Source: Candidatus Kapaibacterium sp. (GTDB lineage: Bacteria; Bacteroidota; Ignavibacteria; Kapaibacteriales; UBA4661). Taken from it: a stretch of DNA of 64,000 nucleotides. The position numbers and the translations under genes were made by a program. Shown in pieces: positions 54,261 through 61,621 of the stretch. Within the stretch, counting starts at the first letter, position 1; the number at the start of each line of letters is the position of its first letter. The notes below the pieces were generated by a model. It ran no database searches and was not told the origin of the DNA. It saw nothing but the letters and a program-made list of their open reading frames with translations. The DNA is taken from positions 93,290 through 157,289 of the forward strand of contig JALONG010000007.1 in assembly GCA_025455065.1 (NCBI GenBank). Direction: 5' to 3'.

Positions 54261-54411
54261 ACTTGCTAAACAGTCGTAAAAACATTTGGGCAAAACCACT
54301 CTTCTTGAGCTAATCTGCAAAAATAGAGAAAAATCCTTGCTTGCGCTAGTTTGAACTGTTAGATTGCAAAGGTAATTTATCGTTTTTCTCATTCATTGTT
54401 TCCATGCCGCA

Positions 54412-54720
54412 ATGACTTTACCTGATGATCCCATTATTCTGGAGCTTTTGCCGGAATTTGTGCTTGATTGGCTCAAACAACTTGATGCCGAATTTCACGA
54501 AATTCTTGACAAAAAAGATGAACAGCGCCTTTACAGACTCGGACACACACTGAAAGGCTCGTGTTTGCAGTTCGGCTTAGAAGACCCCGCAAAACTTGGT
54601 ATTACGCTCATGGAACATTCCAAAGTGCAAAATTGGGATGCCGCTCGCGCTATGTACGACCCCATTCGCAGCTATTTCCTCGAAGCACAAAAATTGCTTC
54701 AGGCAAAAGGACTTATGTAA
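54412..54720 (+). CDS. Single-domain Hpt phosphotransfer protein
   Basis: 102 residues forming one histidine phosphotransfer domain. The phosphorylatable H45 is in YRLGHTLKGSCLQFGL, with the usual K at +3 and G at +4. No response regulator or kinase gene is adjacent, so its partners are elsewhere. It is separated from the divergent Gfo/Idh gene by a promoter region, and its stop codon is followed by heptamer repeats. Confidence 0.85.
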   Translation: MTLPDDPIILELLPEFVLDWLKQLDAEFHEILDKKDEQRLYRLGHTLKGSCLQFGLEDPAKLGITLMEHSKVQNWDAARAMYDPIRSYFLEAQKLLQAKGLM

Positions 54721-54723
54721 GAA

Positions 54724-54758
54724 GGGATGAGGGATAGGGGCAAAGGGATAAGGGAAAA
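54724..54758 (+). repeat. Five 7-bp tandem repeats (GGGATAA type)
   Basis: GGGATGA, GGGATAG, GGGCAAA, GGGATAA and GGGAAAA follow each other exactly in 7-base steps, starting three bases after the Hpt stop codon. Confidence 0.8.
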
Positions 54759-54788
54759 TACTCGTAGTATTGACCTTTAATTCTCTCA

Positions 54789-54837
54789 CCTATAACCTGT
54801 AGCCTAAGACCTATAACCCAAAACCTACAACCTAAGA
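54789..54837 (+). repeat. Seven 7-bp tandem repeats (CCTATAA type) before the acyltransferase gene
   Basis: CCTATAA, CCTGTAG, CCTAAGA, CCTATAA, CCCAAAA, CCTACAA and CCTAAGA follow in exact 7-base steps and end ten bases before the ATG at 54848. This is the most regular array of the window, and the second within 70 bp. Confidence 0.85.
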
Positions 54838-54847
54838 CTTTCTCACA

Positions 54848-55567
54848 ATGATTTCTACGCTGGCAGTTGTCGAAACAAGCGCAATCGGCGCAAATACGCG
54901 CATTGCAGAATTTGCTATCATCCGTGCCGGAGCCAAAATCGGTGCGAATGTCGTGATCCATCCGCACGTTGTTATCGGCGATGGCGTTGAACTTGGCGAC
55001 GGCGTTGAGGTGTTTCCGGGTGCGGTCGTCGGCAAAGAACCGAAAGGTGCCGGGGCGCTTTCCAGAACGCCTGTTTTTGAGCGGGTTGTGAAAGTTGGGA
55101 ATAATTCTTCGATTGGTCCGCACGTGGTGATTTATTACGACGTGAGCATTGGCGAAAACTCGCTTATCGGCGATGGCGCTTCGATTCGGGAACAATGTTC
55201 GATTGGAAATAAAACCGTTATCGGGCGGCAAGTTACCATTAACTACAATGTCCGCGTTGGTAACGGTGTGAAAATTATGGATAACTCGTGGATGGCGGGA
55301 AACATGGACATCCGCGACGGCGCGTTTATTTCGGGCGGCGTGTTCACCTCGAATGATAACGACATCGGGCAGCACGGTTATTCCGACGCGCACGTTGTCG
55401 GACCGACGATTGAAGAGGGTGCAATGATTGGTGTCGGCGCGAAATTGTTGCCGAATATTATTATCGGAAAAAATGCCGTTGTTGGTGCGGGAGCCGTTGT
55501 TACGAAGAGTGTTGAAGCGGGAACGGTGGTGATGGGTGTTCCGGCGAAAGTGGTGAAGAAATCTTGA
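54848..55567 (+). CDS. Left-handed beta-helix (hexapeptide) acyltransferase
   Basis: 239 residues made almost entirely of hexapeptide repeats, with tandem I-G-X-X-X-X turns (SAIGANTRI, AIIRAGAKIGANVVIHPHVVIGDGVELGDGVEV). The active-site His lies in the HGYSDAHVVGPTIEE region. In length it resembles WlbB- or FdtC-like nucleotide-sugar N-acetyltransferases rather than LpxA. Near FdtA paralogues and not far from an FdtB-like aminotransferase, so N-acetylation of a dTDP-3-amino sugar is a reasonable inference. The long leader contains two heptamer arrays. Confidence 0.8.
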   Translation: MISTLAVVETSAIGANTRIAEFAIIRAGAKIGANVVIHPHVVIGDGVELGDGVEVFPGAVVGKEPKGAGALSRTPVFERVVKVGNNSSIGPHVVIYYDVSIGENSLIGDGASIREQCSIGNKTVIGRQVTINYNVRVGNGVKIMDNSWMAGNMDIRDGAFISGGVFTSNDNDIGQHGYSDAHVVGPTIEEGAMIGVGAKLLPNIIIGKNAVVGAGAVVTKSVEAGTVVMGVPAKVVKKS

Positions 55568-55622
55568 GGAAAAGCGACCTACTTTACGGGTTGTTTGTTG
55601 TACTTATCACGTTGATAAAAAC

Positions 55623-56171
55623 ATGATTACTCGACTTGCAACAGACGCAGACATAACGGGAATTCTGGATTTGCAAGCCATCAATCTCTACGCAAATCTT
55701 ACCGACAACGAGCGTGAAAACGGCTTTGTTACGACACCTTTTACCACAGAACAAATCCAAACACTGCTCCACAACGAGCGTGGTGTTTTTGTTGCAGAGG
55801 AAAATAGTGAGATTGTCGGTTACGCTTTTGCAGGCTCATGGGATTTTTTTTCGCAATGGGCGATTTTTCCGTACATGGTCTCGCGCTTTGGTTTGGTGCA
55901 GTTTCACGGCGCAAGCATTACTCCTGCCTCGACGTTTCAGTATGGACCCGTCTGCATTGCGCATGATAAGCGTGGAAGCGACGTATTTCCTCAGCTATTT
56001 GGTACAATGCGCACAGCAATGGCGGAGCGGTATCCCGTTGGCTTGACGTTTATCAACCGAAAGAACACCCGTTCAGTCAAAGCGCATACCACCAAACTTG
56101 ACTTGGAAATCGTTGATGAATTTGATTTTAACGGTAATCAGTATTACGGTTTAGCTTTTTGGACAACATGA
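55623..56171 (+). CDS. GNAT family N-acetyltransferase
   Basis: 182 residues with a GNAT start (ITRLATDADITGILDLQ), the central strand GVFVAEENSEIVGYAFAG, and the acetyl-CoA region read as GPVCIAHDKRGSDVFPQLF, which deviates from the standard Q/RxxGxG/A. The tail is aromatic (GNQYYGLAFW). It lies between the hexapeptide acyltransferase and two FdtA-like genes on the same strand. The acceptor is unknown; it could be a second sugar acyltransferase. Confidence 0.78.
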   Translation: MITRLATDADITGILDLQAINLYANLTDNERENGFVTTPFTTEQIQTLLHNERGVFVAEENSEIVGYAFAGSWDFFSQWAIFPYMVSRFGLVQFHGASITPASTFQYGPVCIAHDKRGSDVFPQLFGTMRTAMAERYPVGLTFINRKNTRSVKAHTTKLDLEIVDEFDFNGNQYYGLAFWTT

Positions 56172-56181
56172 TTCGACACCA

Positions 56182-56604
56182 ATGACAATGAAAACAACAC
56201 TGGCAGAAGCCCGAATTATCACGCTCCCCAAAATCTCCGACCCGCGAGGAAATCTCACGTTTATCGAAGGAAACGGGCGGCATATTCCCTTCGACATCAA
56301 GCGTGCGTATTGGATTTACGATGTGCCGGGCGGCGAAAAACGTGGCGGTCATGCGTATCGTGCAAATGAAGAATTTATCATCGCTCTTTCCGGCAGTTTT
56401 GATGTGGTGCTGGACGACGGCACGGAGCGCAAAACCTTTTCTTTGAATCGCTCCTACTTCGGTTTATACGTGCCGAACATGGTTTGGCGGCAGTTAGAGA
56501 ACTTCTCCACCAACGGCGTTACGCTGATACTTGCTTCCACGCCGTATTCGCCCGATGATTACATCCGCGATTTTGATGCTTTTTTGAAGGAGAAAAGGCA
56601 ATGA
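56182..56604 (+). CDS. FdtA/QdtA-like cupin, paralogue 2, altered active site
   Basis: A 140-residue cupin closely related to paralogue 1 (IPFDIKRAYWIYDVPGGEKRGG). The active-site motif reads RGGHAYRANEEF: the first His (H57) is kept, but the second, which acts as the catalytic base in QdtA as I recall, is Tyr (Y59), and the Gln after it is Glu. VWRQLENFS keeps the Arg (R103). So it may be inactive, altered in reaction, or a partner of the next gene, whose ATG overlaps its stop codon (ATGA). Confidence 0.8.
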   Translation: MTMKTTLAEARIITLPKISDPRGNLTFIEGNGRHIPFDIKRAYWIYDVPGGEKRGGHAYRANEEFIIALSGSFDVVLDDGTERKTFSLNRSYFGLYVPNMVWRQLENFSTNGVTLILASTPYSPDDYIRDFDAFLKEKRQ

Positions 56605-57071
56605 GCAATTCCGCGAATAATGCTCCCCAAAGCGCATCAATACGCGATTGCAAGATTTTTGATTTGCCGCGTATTTTCTACCGCGAAGGCAATCTCACGC
56701 CGATTAACGGCGGCACGGATATTCCCTTTGAGATTAAGCGCACGTTTTACATCTACGATATTCCGGGTGGCGAAAGCCGTGGCGCACACGCGCACAGGGA
56801 GTGTCACCAATTCATCGTTTGTATGATTGGCGGTTTTGATGTGGCGGTGGATGACGGCACAAACCGCGACACCATTCACCTCAACCGCTCTTATAAAGGG
56901 CTGTACATCCCGCCCCTGATTTGGGCATCGGAAATTAACTTTACCGCCGGTTCGGTCTGTGCTGTGTTTGCATCGCACACTTACGACGAAGCCGATTATA
57001 TCCGCGATTACCGCACGTTTTTGGAACTCGTGAGTTCCCCTTTGTTAAAAAACAGTTTGGACGCTCGCTAA
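56601..57071 (+). CDS. FdtA/QdtA-like cupin, paralogue 3
   Basis: A 156-residue cupin with a short polar N-terminal extension. The motif SRGAHAHRECHQFIV keeps both active-site His (H63, H65). Unlike paralogues 1 and 2, the specificity region reads LIWASEINF, with Ala (A109) where they have Arg. Just before the G-N-L-T strand it has Glu (E29) instead of Arg. These differences suggest another substrate or product. Overlaps paralogue 2 in ATGA and is therefore translationally coupled with it. Confidence 0.82.
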   Translation: MSNSANNAPQSASIRDCKIFDLPRIFYREGNLTPINGGTDIPFEIKRTFYIYDIPGGESRGAHAHRECHQFIVCMIGGFDVAVDDGTNRDTIHLNRSYKGLYIPPLIWASEINFTAGSVCAVFASHTYDEADYIRDYRTFLELVSSPLLKNSLDAR

Positions 57072-57224
57072 AATTTGTGTCGCCGCGTTCGTCATGCGTA
57101 TTCATCGTGCATTTATCGTTATCCCCTTAAACGTTTCTTCATCTATTACCGTCGAAGATGCAGTATTACTCGCAGTAGTACTCATTGTATCGGTAATTTC
57201 TTATCATTTTTTCTGATTTTTTTT

Positions 57225-58223
57225 ATGAAAACTTCTCGCATTATTGCACTCGTAGCCGCATCAACCCTTGCGCTAACAAGTACATCTCTTGCTCAAACGA
57301 AAAAAACAACGACGAAAAAATCATCGTCCTCAAGAACAAGCAAAACCGCCACTCCCGCTAAAACAAGCACTAGCGCCCCTGCAAGCACTCCTGCGCCCGC
57401 GAGTACCCCTGCCCCCGCAAGTACGCCTGCTCCCGCAAGTGCGCCTACCCCGACAAATACGCCTGCCCCAGCAAGTGCGCCCACTCCGGTAAGTACACCC
57501 GCTCCCGCGAGTGGCGGCATCTCGAAAACTCCGTCCGGTGCGCCAAGTTCTGCACCCGCAGCAACCACGCCTGCGGCAAGCCCTTCTACACCCGCAATCA
57601 CGCCCAGCCTAGCTTCCAACGGTTTGCAAGAAGCACTGTTGCAAGGTATCAAAAAAGGCGTGGAAATCGTCTCGAAGACCGATGGTTACTTGGGTAATCC
57701 GCTCATCAAAATTCCCTTTCCGCAAGAATTTTCGATGGTTGAAGGTGCGGTGCGTAAAATCGGACTCGGCAATGTGGCTGACCAAGCCGTAACTTCGATG
57801 AACCGTGCAGCAGAGCAGGCTGCGGTGGATGCTTTACCGATATTTGTGGATGCAATCAAACAACTGAATTTCACCGATGTCATGTCCATTTTAAGCGGCA
57901 CGAATGACCGTGCGGCAACGGATTTTCTCCAACGCGCAACAACAGACCAACTTGTGCAAAAATTCAAGCCGACAATCAGCGATGCGCTCGGTAAAGTAGA
58001 AGCAACGCGCTATTGGGGGCAAATTATGGGCGCATATAACCAAATTCCGCTCGTACAAAAAGTGAATCCCGATTTGCCCGATTACGTTACCAAACAAGCA
58101 ATTTCCGGCTTGTTTACGATGGTTGCGCAAGAGGAAAAAAATATCCGCCAAAATCCCGTCGCCCGCACAACCGATGTGCTGCAACAAGTCTTTGGCGGAA
58201 TTACCAAAAGCATTGGGAAATAA
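57225..58223 (+). CDS. DUF4197 protein with a Pro/Ala/Ser/Thr-rich linker, exported
   Basis: 332 residues from MKTSRIIALVAASTL; the frame is open 50 codons further upstream. The signal peptide ends TSLAQTK. A Lys/Thr/Ser tail is followed by about 80 residues of APASTPAPASTP-type repeats (about 57370-57510). The C-terminal 200 residues are DUF4197: GLQEALLQGIKKGVEIVSK, DGYLGNPLIKIPFP, MNRAAEQAAVDALPIFVDAI, ILSGTNDRAATDFLQ and YWGQIMGAYNQIPLV. A periplasmic protein of unknown role. Transcribed in the same direction as the FdtA pair, after a 153-bp gap. Confidence 0.88.
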   Translation: MKTSRIIALVAASTLALTSTSLAQTKKTTTKKSSSSRTSKTATPAKTSTSAPASTPAPASTPAPASTPAPASAPTPTNTPAPASAPTPVSTPAPASGGISKTPSGAPSSAPAATTPAASPSTPAITPSLASNGLQEALLQGIKKGVEIVSKTDGYLGNPLIKIPFPQEFSMVEGAVRKIGLGNVADQAVTSMNRAAEQAAVDALPIFVDAIKQLNFTDVMSILSGTNDRAATDFLQRATTDQLVQKFKPTISDALGKVEATRYWGQIMGAYNQIPLVQKVNPDLPDYVTKQAISGLFTMVAQEEKNIRQNPVARTTDVLQQVFGGITKSIGK

Positions 58224-58254
58224 CGCTCTTTTGTGAAGGCGCTCCCTCAAGCAC

Positions 58255-59394
58255 TCAGCGCCTTTCCCGACAATACTCCAAAATCCCTGTGGCAATATCC
58301 CGCGCCGCATCGGGTTTGGCAAATGGTTCTAAAGACCGCTTCATTGCTTCTTGGGCGTGTGAATTAGTGAGCAAGCCCTGTACCGAAGAAAAGAGGCGGT
58401 CTTTTACGTCATTATCGGGTAGCATAATTGCTGCGCCTTCGCTTGCCAATGCCCGTGCATTGCCTGTTTGGTGGTCATTGGCAGCCTGCGGAAACGGCAC
58501 GAGAATAGCGGGTTTGCGGATAATAGCAAGTTCGGCAATCGTGGTTGCTCCGGCACGGCTTACAATCATGTCCGCAGCAGCATACATCGTGCGCATATCA
58601 TCTACAAACTGCATCACCAATGCACCGTCGGTATTCATGTTTGGGCTTGGCGTATAGCTTTTTCCCGTTTGCCAAAGCACTTGTATTCCCGCAGCACGAA
58701 ATTGTTCGAGTGACGACAACACTGCCGAATTGATAGAACGCGCACCAAGACTGCCTCCGAAGATAAATACGGTCGGTTTGTCGGGCGCAAGACCAAGCGC
58801 CAAGCGGGCTGCGGTTTTGTCCGGCAAGTCGCTTAAATTCGAGCGTACGGGGTTGCCGGGAACTTCGATTTTTCCCGCAATCGAAGGCGAGAAATGCCGC
58901 CGCGATTCCTCAAATGTCGCATAAATCCTCGTTGCGCGGGGAGCAAGTCGCTTAATCGTTTTTCCCGGAAAAGCGTTCGATTCCATAAGAAACAACGGAA
59001 TACCAAGCTGCGAAGCGGCTAACCCGACGGGGTAGCTCAAATATGCTCCAGCGCAAATCACACAATCCGGCGTGGTTGCTTCGAGGATTTGGCGTGATTT
59101 GATGACGGATTGCAGGATACGCACAGGCAGTTTCAGCGTTGCGAGCGAAAAGAGTTTTTGCAGTCCCGCTATCGGTATGGTATAAAAGGGATAACCGTGC
59201 TTTGGCACGATTGTTGCTTCAATTCGGTCAGCAGTACCGATGAATTCCAACGCGCAGTTCCCTTCGGTTATGTGCGCAAGTTCTTCCGCAACGGCAATCG
59301 CAGGGAACAAGTGTCCGCCCGTACCGCCGGCGGCAAAGAGCGCTTTGAAGGGCTTTTCGCTGAAAGATATTGATTTCGTTGGTGTTGTGTTCAT
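58255..59394 (-). CDS. murG: UDP-GlcNAc:lipid I N-acetylglucosaminyltransferase
   Basis: Makes lipid II from lipid I at the inner face of the membrane. 379 residues from MNTTPTKSISFSE; the frame is open 21 codons upstream. The N-terminal Gly-rich loop FAAGGTGGHLFPAIAVAEEL, the second loop FIFGGSLGARSINSA and the UDP-binding SRAGATTIAELAIIRKPAILVPFP motif are all intact. Isolated from murD-ftsW and flanked by envelope genes of unknown function. Confidence 0.95.
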   Translation of the reverse strand: MNTTPTKSISFSEKPFKALFAAGGTGGHLFPAIAVAEELAHITEGNCALEFIGTADRIEATIVPKHGYPFYTIPIAGLQKLFSLATLKLPVRILQSVIKSRQILEATTPDCVICAGAYLSYPVGLAASQLGIPLFLMESNAFPGKTIKRLAPRATRIYATFEESRRHFSPSIAGKIEVPGNPVRSNLSDLPDKTAARLALGLAPDKPTVFIFGGSLGARSINSAVLSSLEQFRAAGIQVLWQTGKSYTPSPNMNTDGALVMQFVDDMRTMYAAADMIVSRAGATTIAELAIIRKPAILVPFPQAANDHQTGNARALASEGAAIMLPDNDVKDRLFSSVQGLLTNSHAQEAMKRSLEPFAKPDAARDIATGILEYCRERR

Positions 59395-59508
59395 AGTGTT
59401 CAAATGAAATTGTCCTTGTTGTTCTCGTAAAATACAGTAGATTTGCCCACGTTGCAAAACGTCTTTTTGGAAAAAAATGGCAATGTTCTACTTCTTTGAT
59501 TACTGTTC

Positions 59509-60456
59509 ATGTTCAACGAATTTTCGATGATTATGCGCCTTCTTTTCTCTACATTTCAAGGTTTTATGCGCTTTAGCTCATGTACCGTGCTTGCAATGCT
59601 AATTGCAAGCCTTCTTCCTGCGCAAGCAACCGACAACATTGTTCGCGCAAAACTCCGTCAAGTCGCGCTTGGCAATGCAAGCGATGTTCGCGCTGAACTG
59701 CCTGACCTTCTGCGCACCTATCCGAATGACGCGGGGATGCAGTTTCTGAATGCAACGTTGATGACTGACGGCGTAAAAGCGCTGCCGCAATTTGTCCGTA
59801 TTGTCCGCGAGAACCCGCAAAGTATCTGGGCTGACGATGCACAGTGGCGCGTGGTGCAAATTTACGCTCTTCGCAAAGATACCACGAATGCTCGCTCGGA
59901 ATTGCAAAATTTTCGCCGCAATTATCCCACAAGCGAATTTCTTCTGTTTGCTGCGGAAATTGTGAAATCCACCGTCGGCTTGCCACCGACCTTCACGACC
60001 TATCGGAATCCAATTGTTGTCGCGTCCACTGCCCGGAGTGTTCCGCCAAGTTCCGCATCTGGAGCAGCATCGAAACCTGTGGAAAAGTCTGTGGAAAAAC
60101 CTGTGGAGAAGACCGAAAAATCTGTGGAGAAAGTAGAAAAACCTGTGGAGAAGCCTGCGGAAAAAGCGAGTGATAAACTCGAAGCATCATCACAAAATAC
60201 AAGCACCGAAGCCAACTCCGAAGAGCGTTATACGCTGCAAGTCGGCATTTACAGTTCGCGGGAAAGTGCCATTGCGGATGTGCAAAAACTGCTCAAAGCC
60301 CGCTTGCGTTCTGATGTTGTCGAAAAAAGCACGGACGGCGCGGCGAGGTTTGCCGTAACGGTTGGCAATTATTCTTCGCGGGAAGCGGCAGAAAAAGCGA
60401 AACTTGTTGTTCAGAAAGCCTGTACGTGTGTACCGTTTGTCATTGTCAAAAAGTAG
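59509..60456 (+). CDS. SPOR domain protein with PVEK repeats, exported
   Basis: 315 residues. The N terminus (MFNEFSMIMRLLF or an internal Met) leads into a signal-like segment ending LLPAQAT. Residues of about 45-165 look like tetratricopeptide-type helices (YPNDAGMQFLNATLM, WRVVQIYALRKDTTNARSELQNF). A Lys/Glu/Pro/Val linker with repeated PVEK and SVEK units spans about 187-225. The C-terminal SPOR domain (YTLQVGIYSSRESAIADVQKLLKA to FAVTVGNYSSREAAEKAK) binds denuded peptidoglycan at division sites. Divergent from murG, which fits a cell-wall role. Confidence 0.86.
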   Translation: MFNEFSMIMRLLFSTFQGFMRFSSCTVLAMLIASLLPAQATDNIVRAKLRQVALGNASDVRAELPDLLRTYPNDAGMQFLNATLMTDGVKALPQFVRIVRENPQSIWADDAQWRVVQIYALRKDTTNARSELQNFRRNYPTSEFLLFAAEIVKSTVGLPPTFTTYRNPIVVASTARSVPPSSASGAASKPVEKSVEKPVEKTEKSVEKVEKPVEKPAEKASDKLEASSQNTSTEANSEERYTLQVGIYSSRESAIADVQKLLKARLRSDVVEKSTDGAARFAVTVGNYSSREAAEKAKLVVQKACTCVPFVIVKK

Positions 60457-60658
60457 ATTATATGCGCTTTGTAGGGTTTTTGTGAAAAAAAATTCATTTT
60501 CTGCGGAAAGTGGTTGGACAAAAGCAAACAATGTAATAATTTCAGCACACTTGTTTGAGAACACTGCTGAGAAGTCATTGTAAGCATGGGCTCGAAAACA
60601 CTGCTCGCAGGCTCAATTACCCTTGTTTCATTCTTTTTTTTCACGGAAGGTTTGTGCT

Positions 60659-61387
60659 ATGAATAGAGAGATTCACTCCTGGTGGAGTCCCCGTCTCGAC
60701 AAAAATATGGAAATTGCGGTGTACGGGCATTTTGGTCCTGCGCTGCTCATGTTCCCAAGTGCGGCGGCAGATTACCTCGAATATGAACGCTTTTACATGA
60801 TTGATTCGATTGCTCCATACATCGAAGCGGGCAAAGTGAAAGTATTTTCGATTAACAGCATTAATTCGGAAAGTTGGCTCAATCGCAAAATGCAGCCGCA
60901 TCACAAAGCTATTCGTCATCAATCGTACAATTACTACATTTTTGACGAAGTTGTGCCATTTATTCAAATGCACTGCCAAAGCCGTGTACCGATTATGACC
61001 ACAGGCGTTTCGTTGGGCGCATTTCACGGTGCAAACGTCTTTTTCCGCCGTCCCGACCTTTTTGCAGGAACGATTGCCATGAGCGGTGTGTATGATTTAA
61101 CGCAGTATTCGGACGGTTTTTTCAACGAAGATTGTTATTTCAACTCGCCCATTCACTATCTGCCGAATTTGACTGACCACCACACGCTGGAACTCATGCG
61201 TCGTGGACGAATTCATATTTTGACCGGTCAAGGAGCATACGAAGCGCCGGATGCGTCGCGGAAGTTGTCGGATATTCTCAACTCGAAATCTATTCCGCAT
61301 GAACTTGATGTTTGGGGTTACGATATGCGGCATGATTGGCCCACGTGGCGAGCGATGTTGCCGTATTTCATGGAAACACGCTTTTAA
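60659..61387 (+). CDS. Esterase D-like alpha/beta hydrolase
   Basis: 242 residues from MNREIHSWWSPRLDKN, with GGAAGG 8 nt upstream; no signal peptide. The nucleophile elbow is TTGVSLGAFHGANV (Ser in GVSLGA), followed by the FRRPDLFAGTIAMSGVYD strand. The C-terminal GYDMRHDWPTWRAMLPYF supplies the His and is typical of the putative esterase family. The acidic residue is probably in the ILTGQGAYE region. The substrate is unknown. Monocistronic, with its own terminator. Confidence 0.87.
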   Translation: MNREIHSWWSPRLDKNMEIAVYGHFGPALLMFPSAAADYLEYERFYMIDSIAPYIEAGKVKVFSINSINSESWLNRKMQPHHKAIRHQSYNYYIFDEVVPFIQMHCQSRVPIMTTGVSLGAFHGANVFFRRPDLFAGTIAMSGVYDLTQYSDGFFNEDCYFNSPIHYLPNLTDHHTLELMRRGRIHILTGQGAYEAPDASRKLSDILNSKSIPHELDVWGYDMRHDWPTWRAMLPYFMETRF

Positions 61388-61407
61388 GCTATGTACACGT
61401 CAAAACC

Positions 61408-61451
61408 ACAGCCTTCCTCAAGCTATTCTTGTGGAAGGCTGTCGTGTTTTT
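61408..61451 (+). terminator. Rho-independent terminator after the esterase gene
   Basis: ACAGCCTTCC (61408-61417) pairs with GGAAGGCTGT (61433-61442), and a five-T tract follows at 61447-61451. Confidence 0.78.
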
Positions 61452-61621
61452 GACATTAAAAACAGGCTTTGGCATTTTGCCGTTTGTCAGAAGCGTGGGG
61501 TTTGATATTTTGTCATTGATACAATCTGCTTTTACAAAAATTTTTTTGCTGTACACAAGATTTTAAGAGCCTTTTCAGGCAGATATGAAGCCAGAACAGT
61601 TCTTCACACTCTTTTTTCTCT

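Noticed and set aside
57370..57510. Possible CRISPR or satellite from repeated GCAAGTACGCCTGC-like units
   Set aside because: It is in-frame coding sequence for an Ala/Pro/Ser/Thr linker, and the units are not separated by unique spacers.
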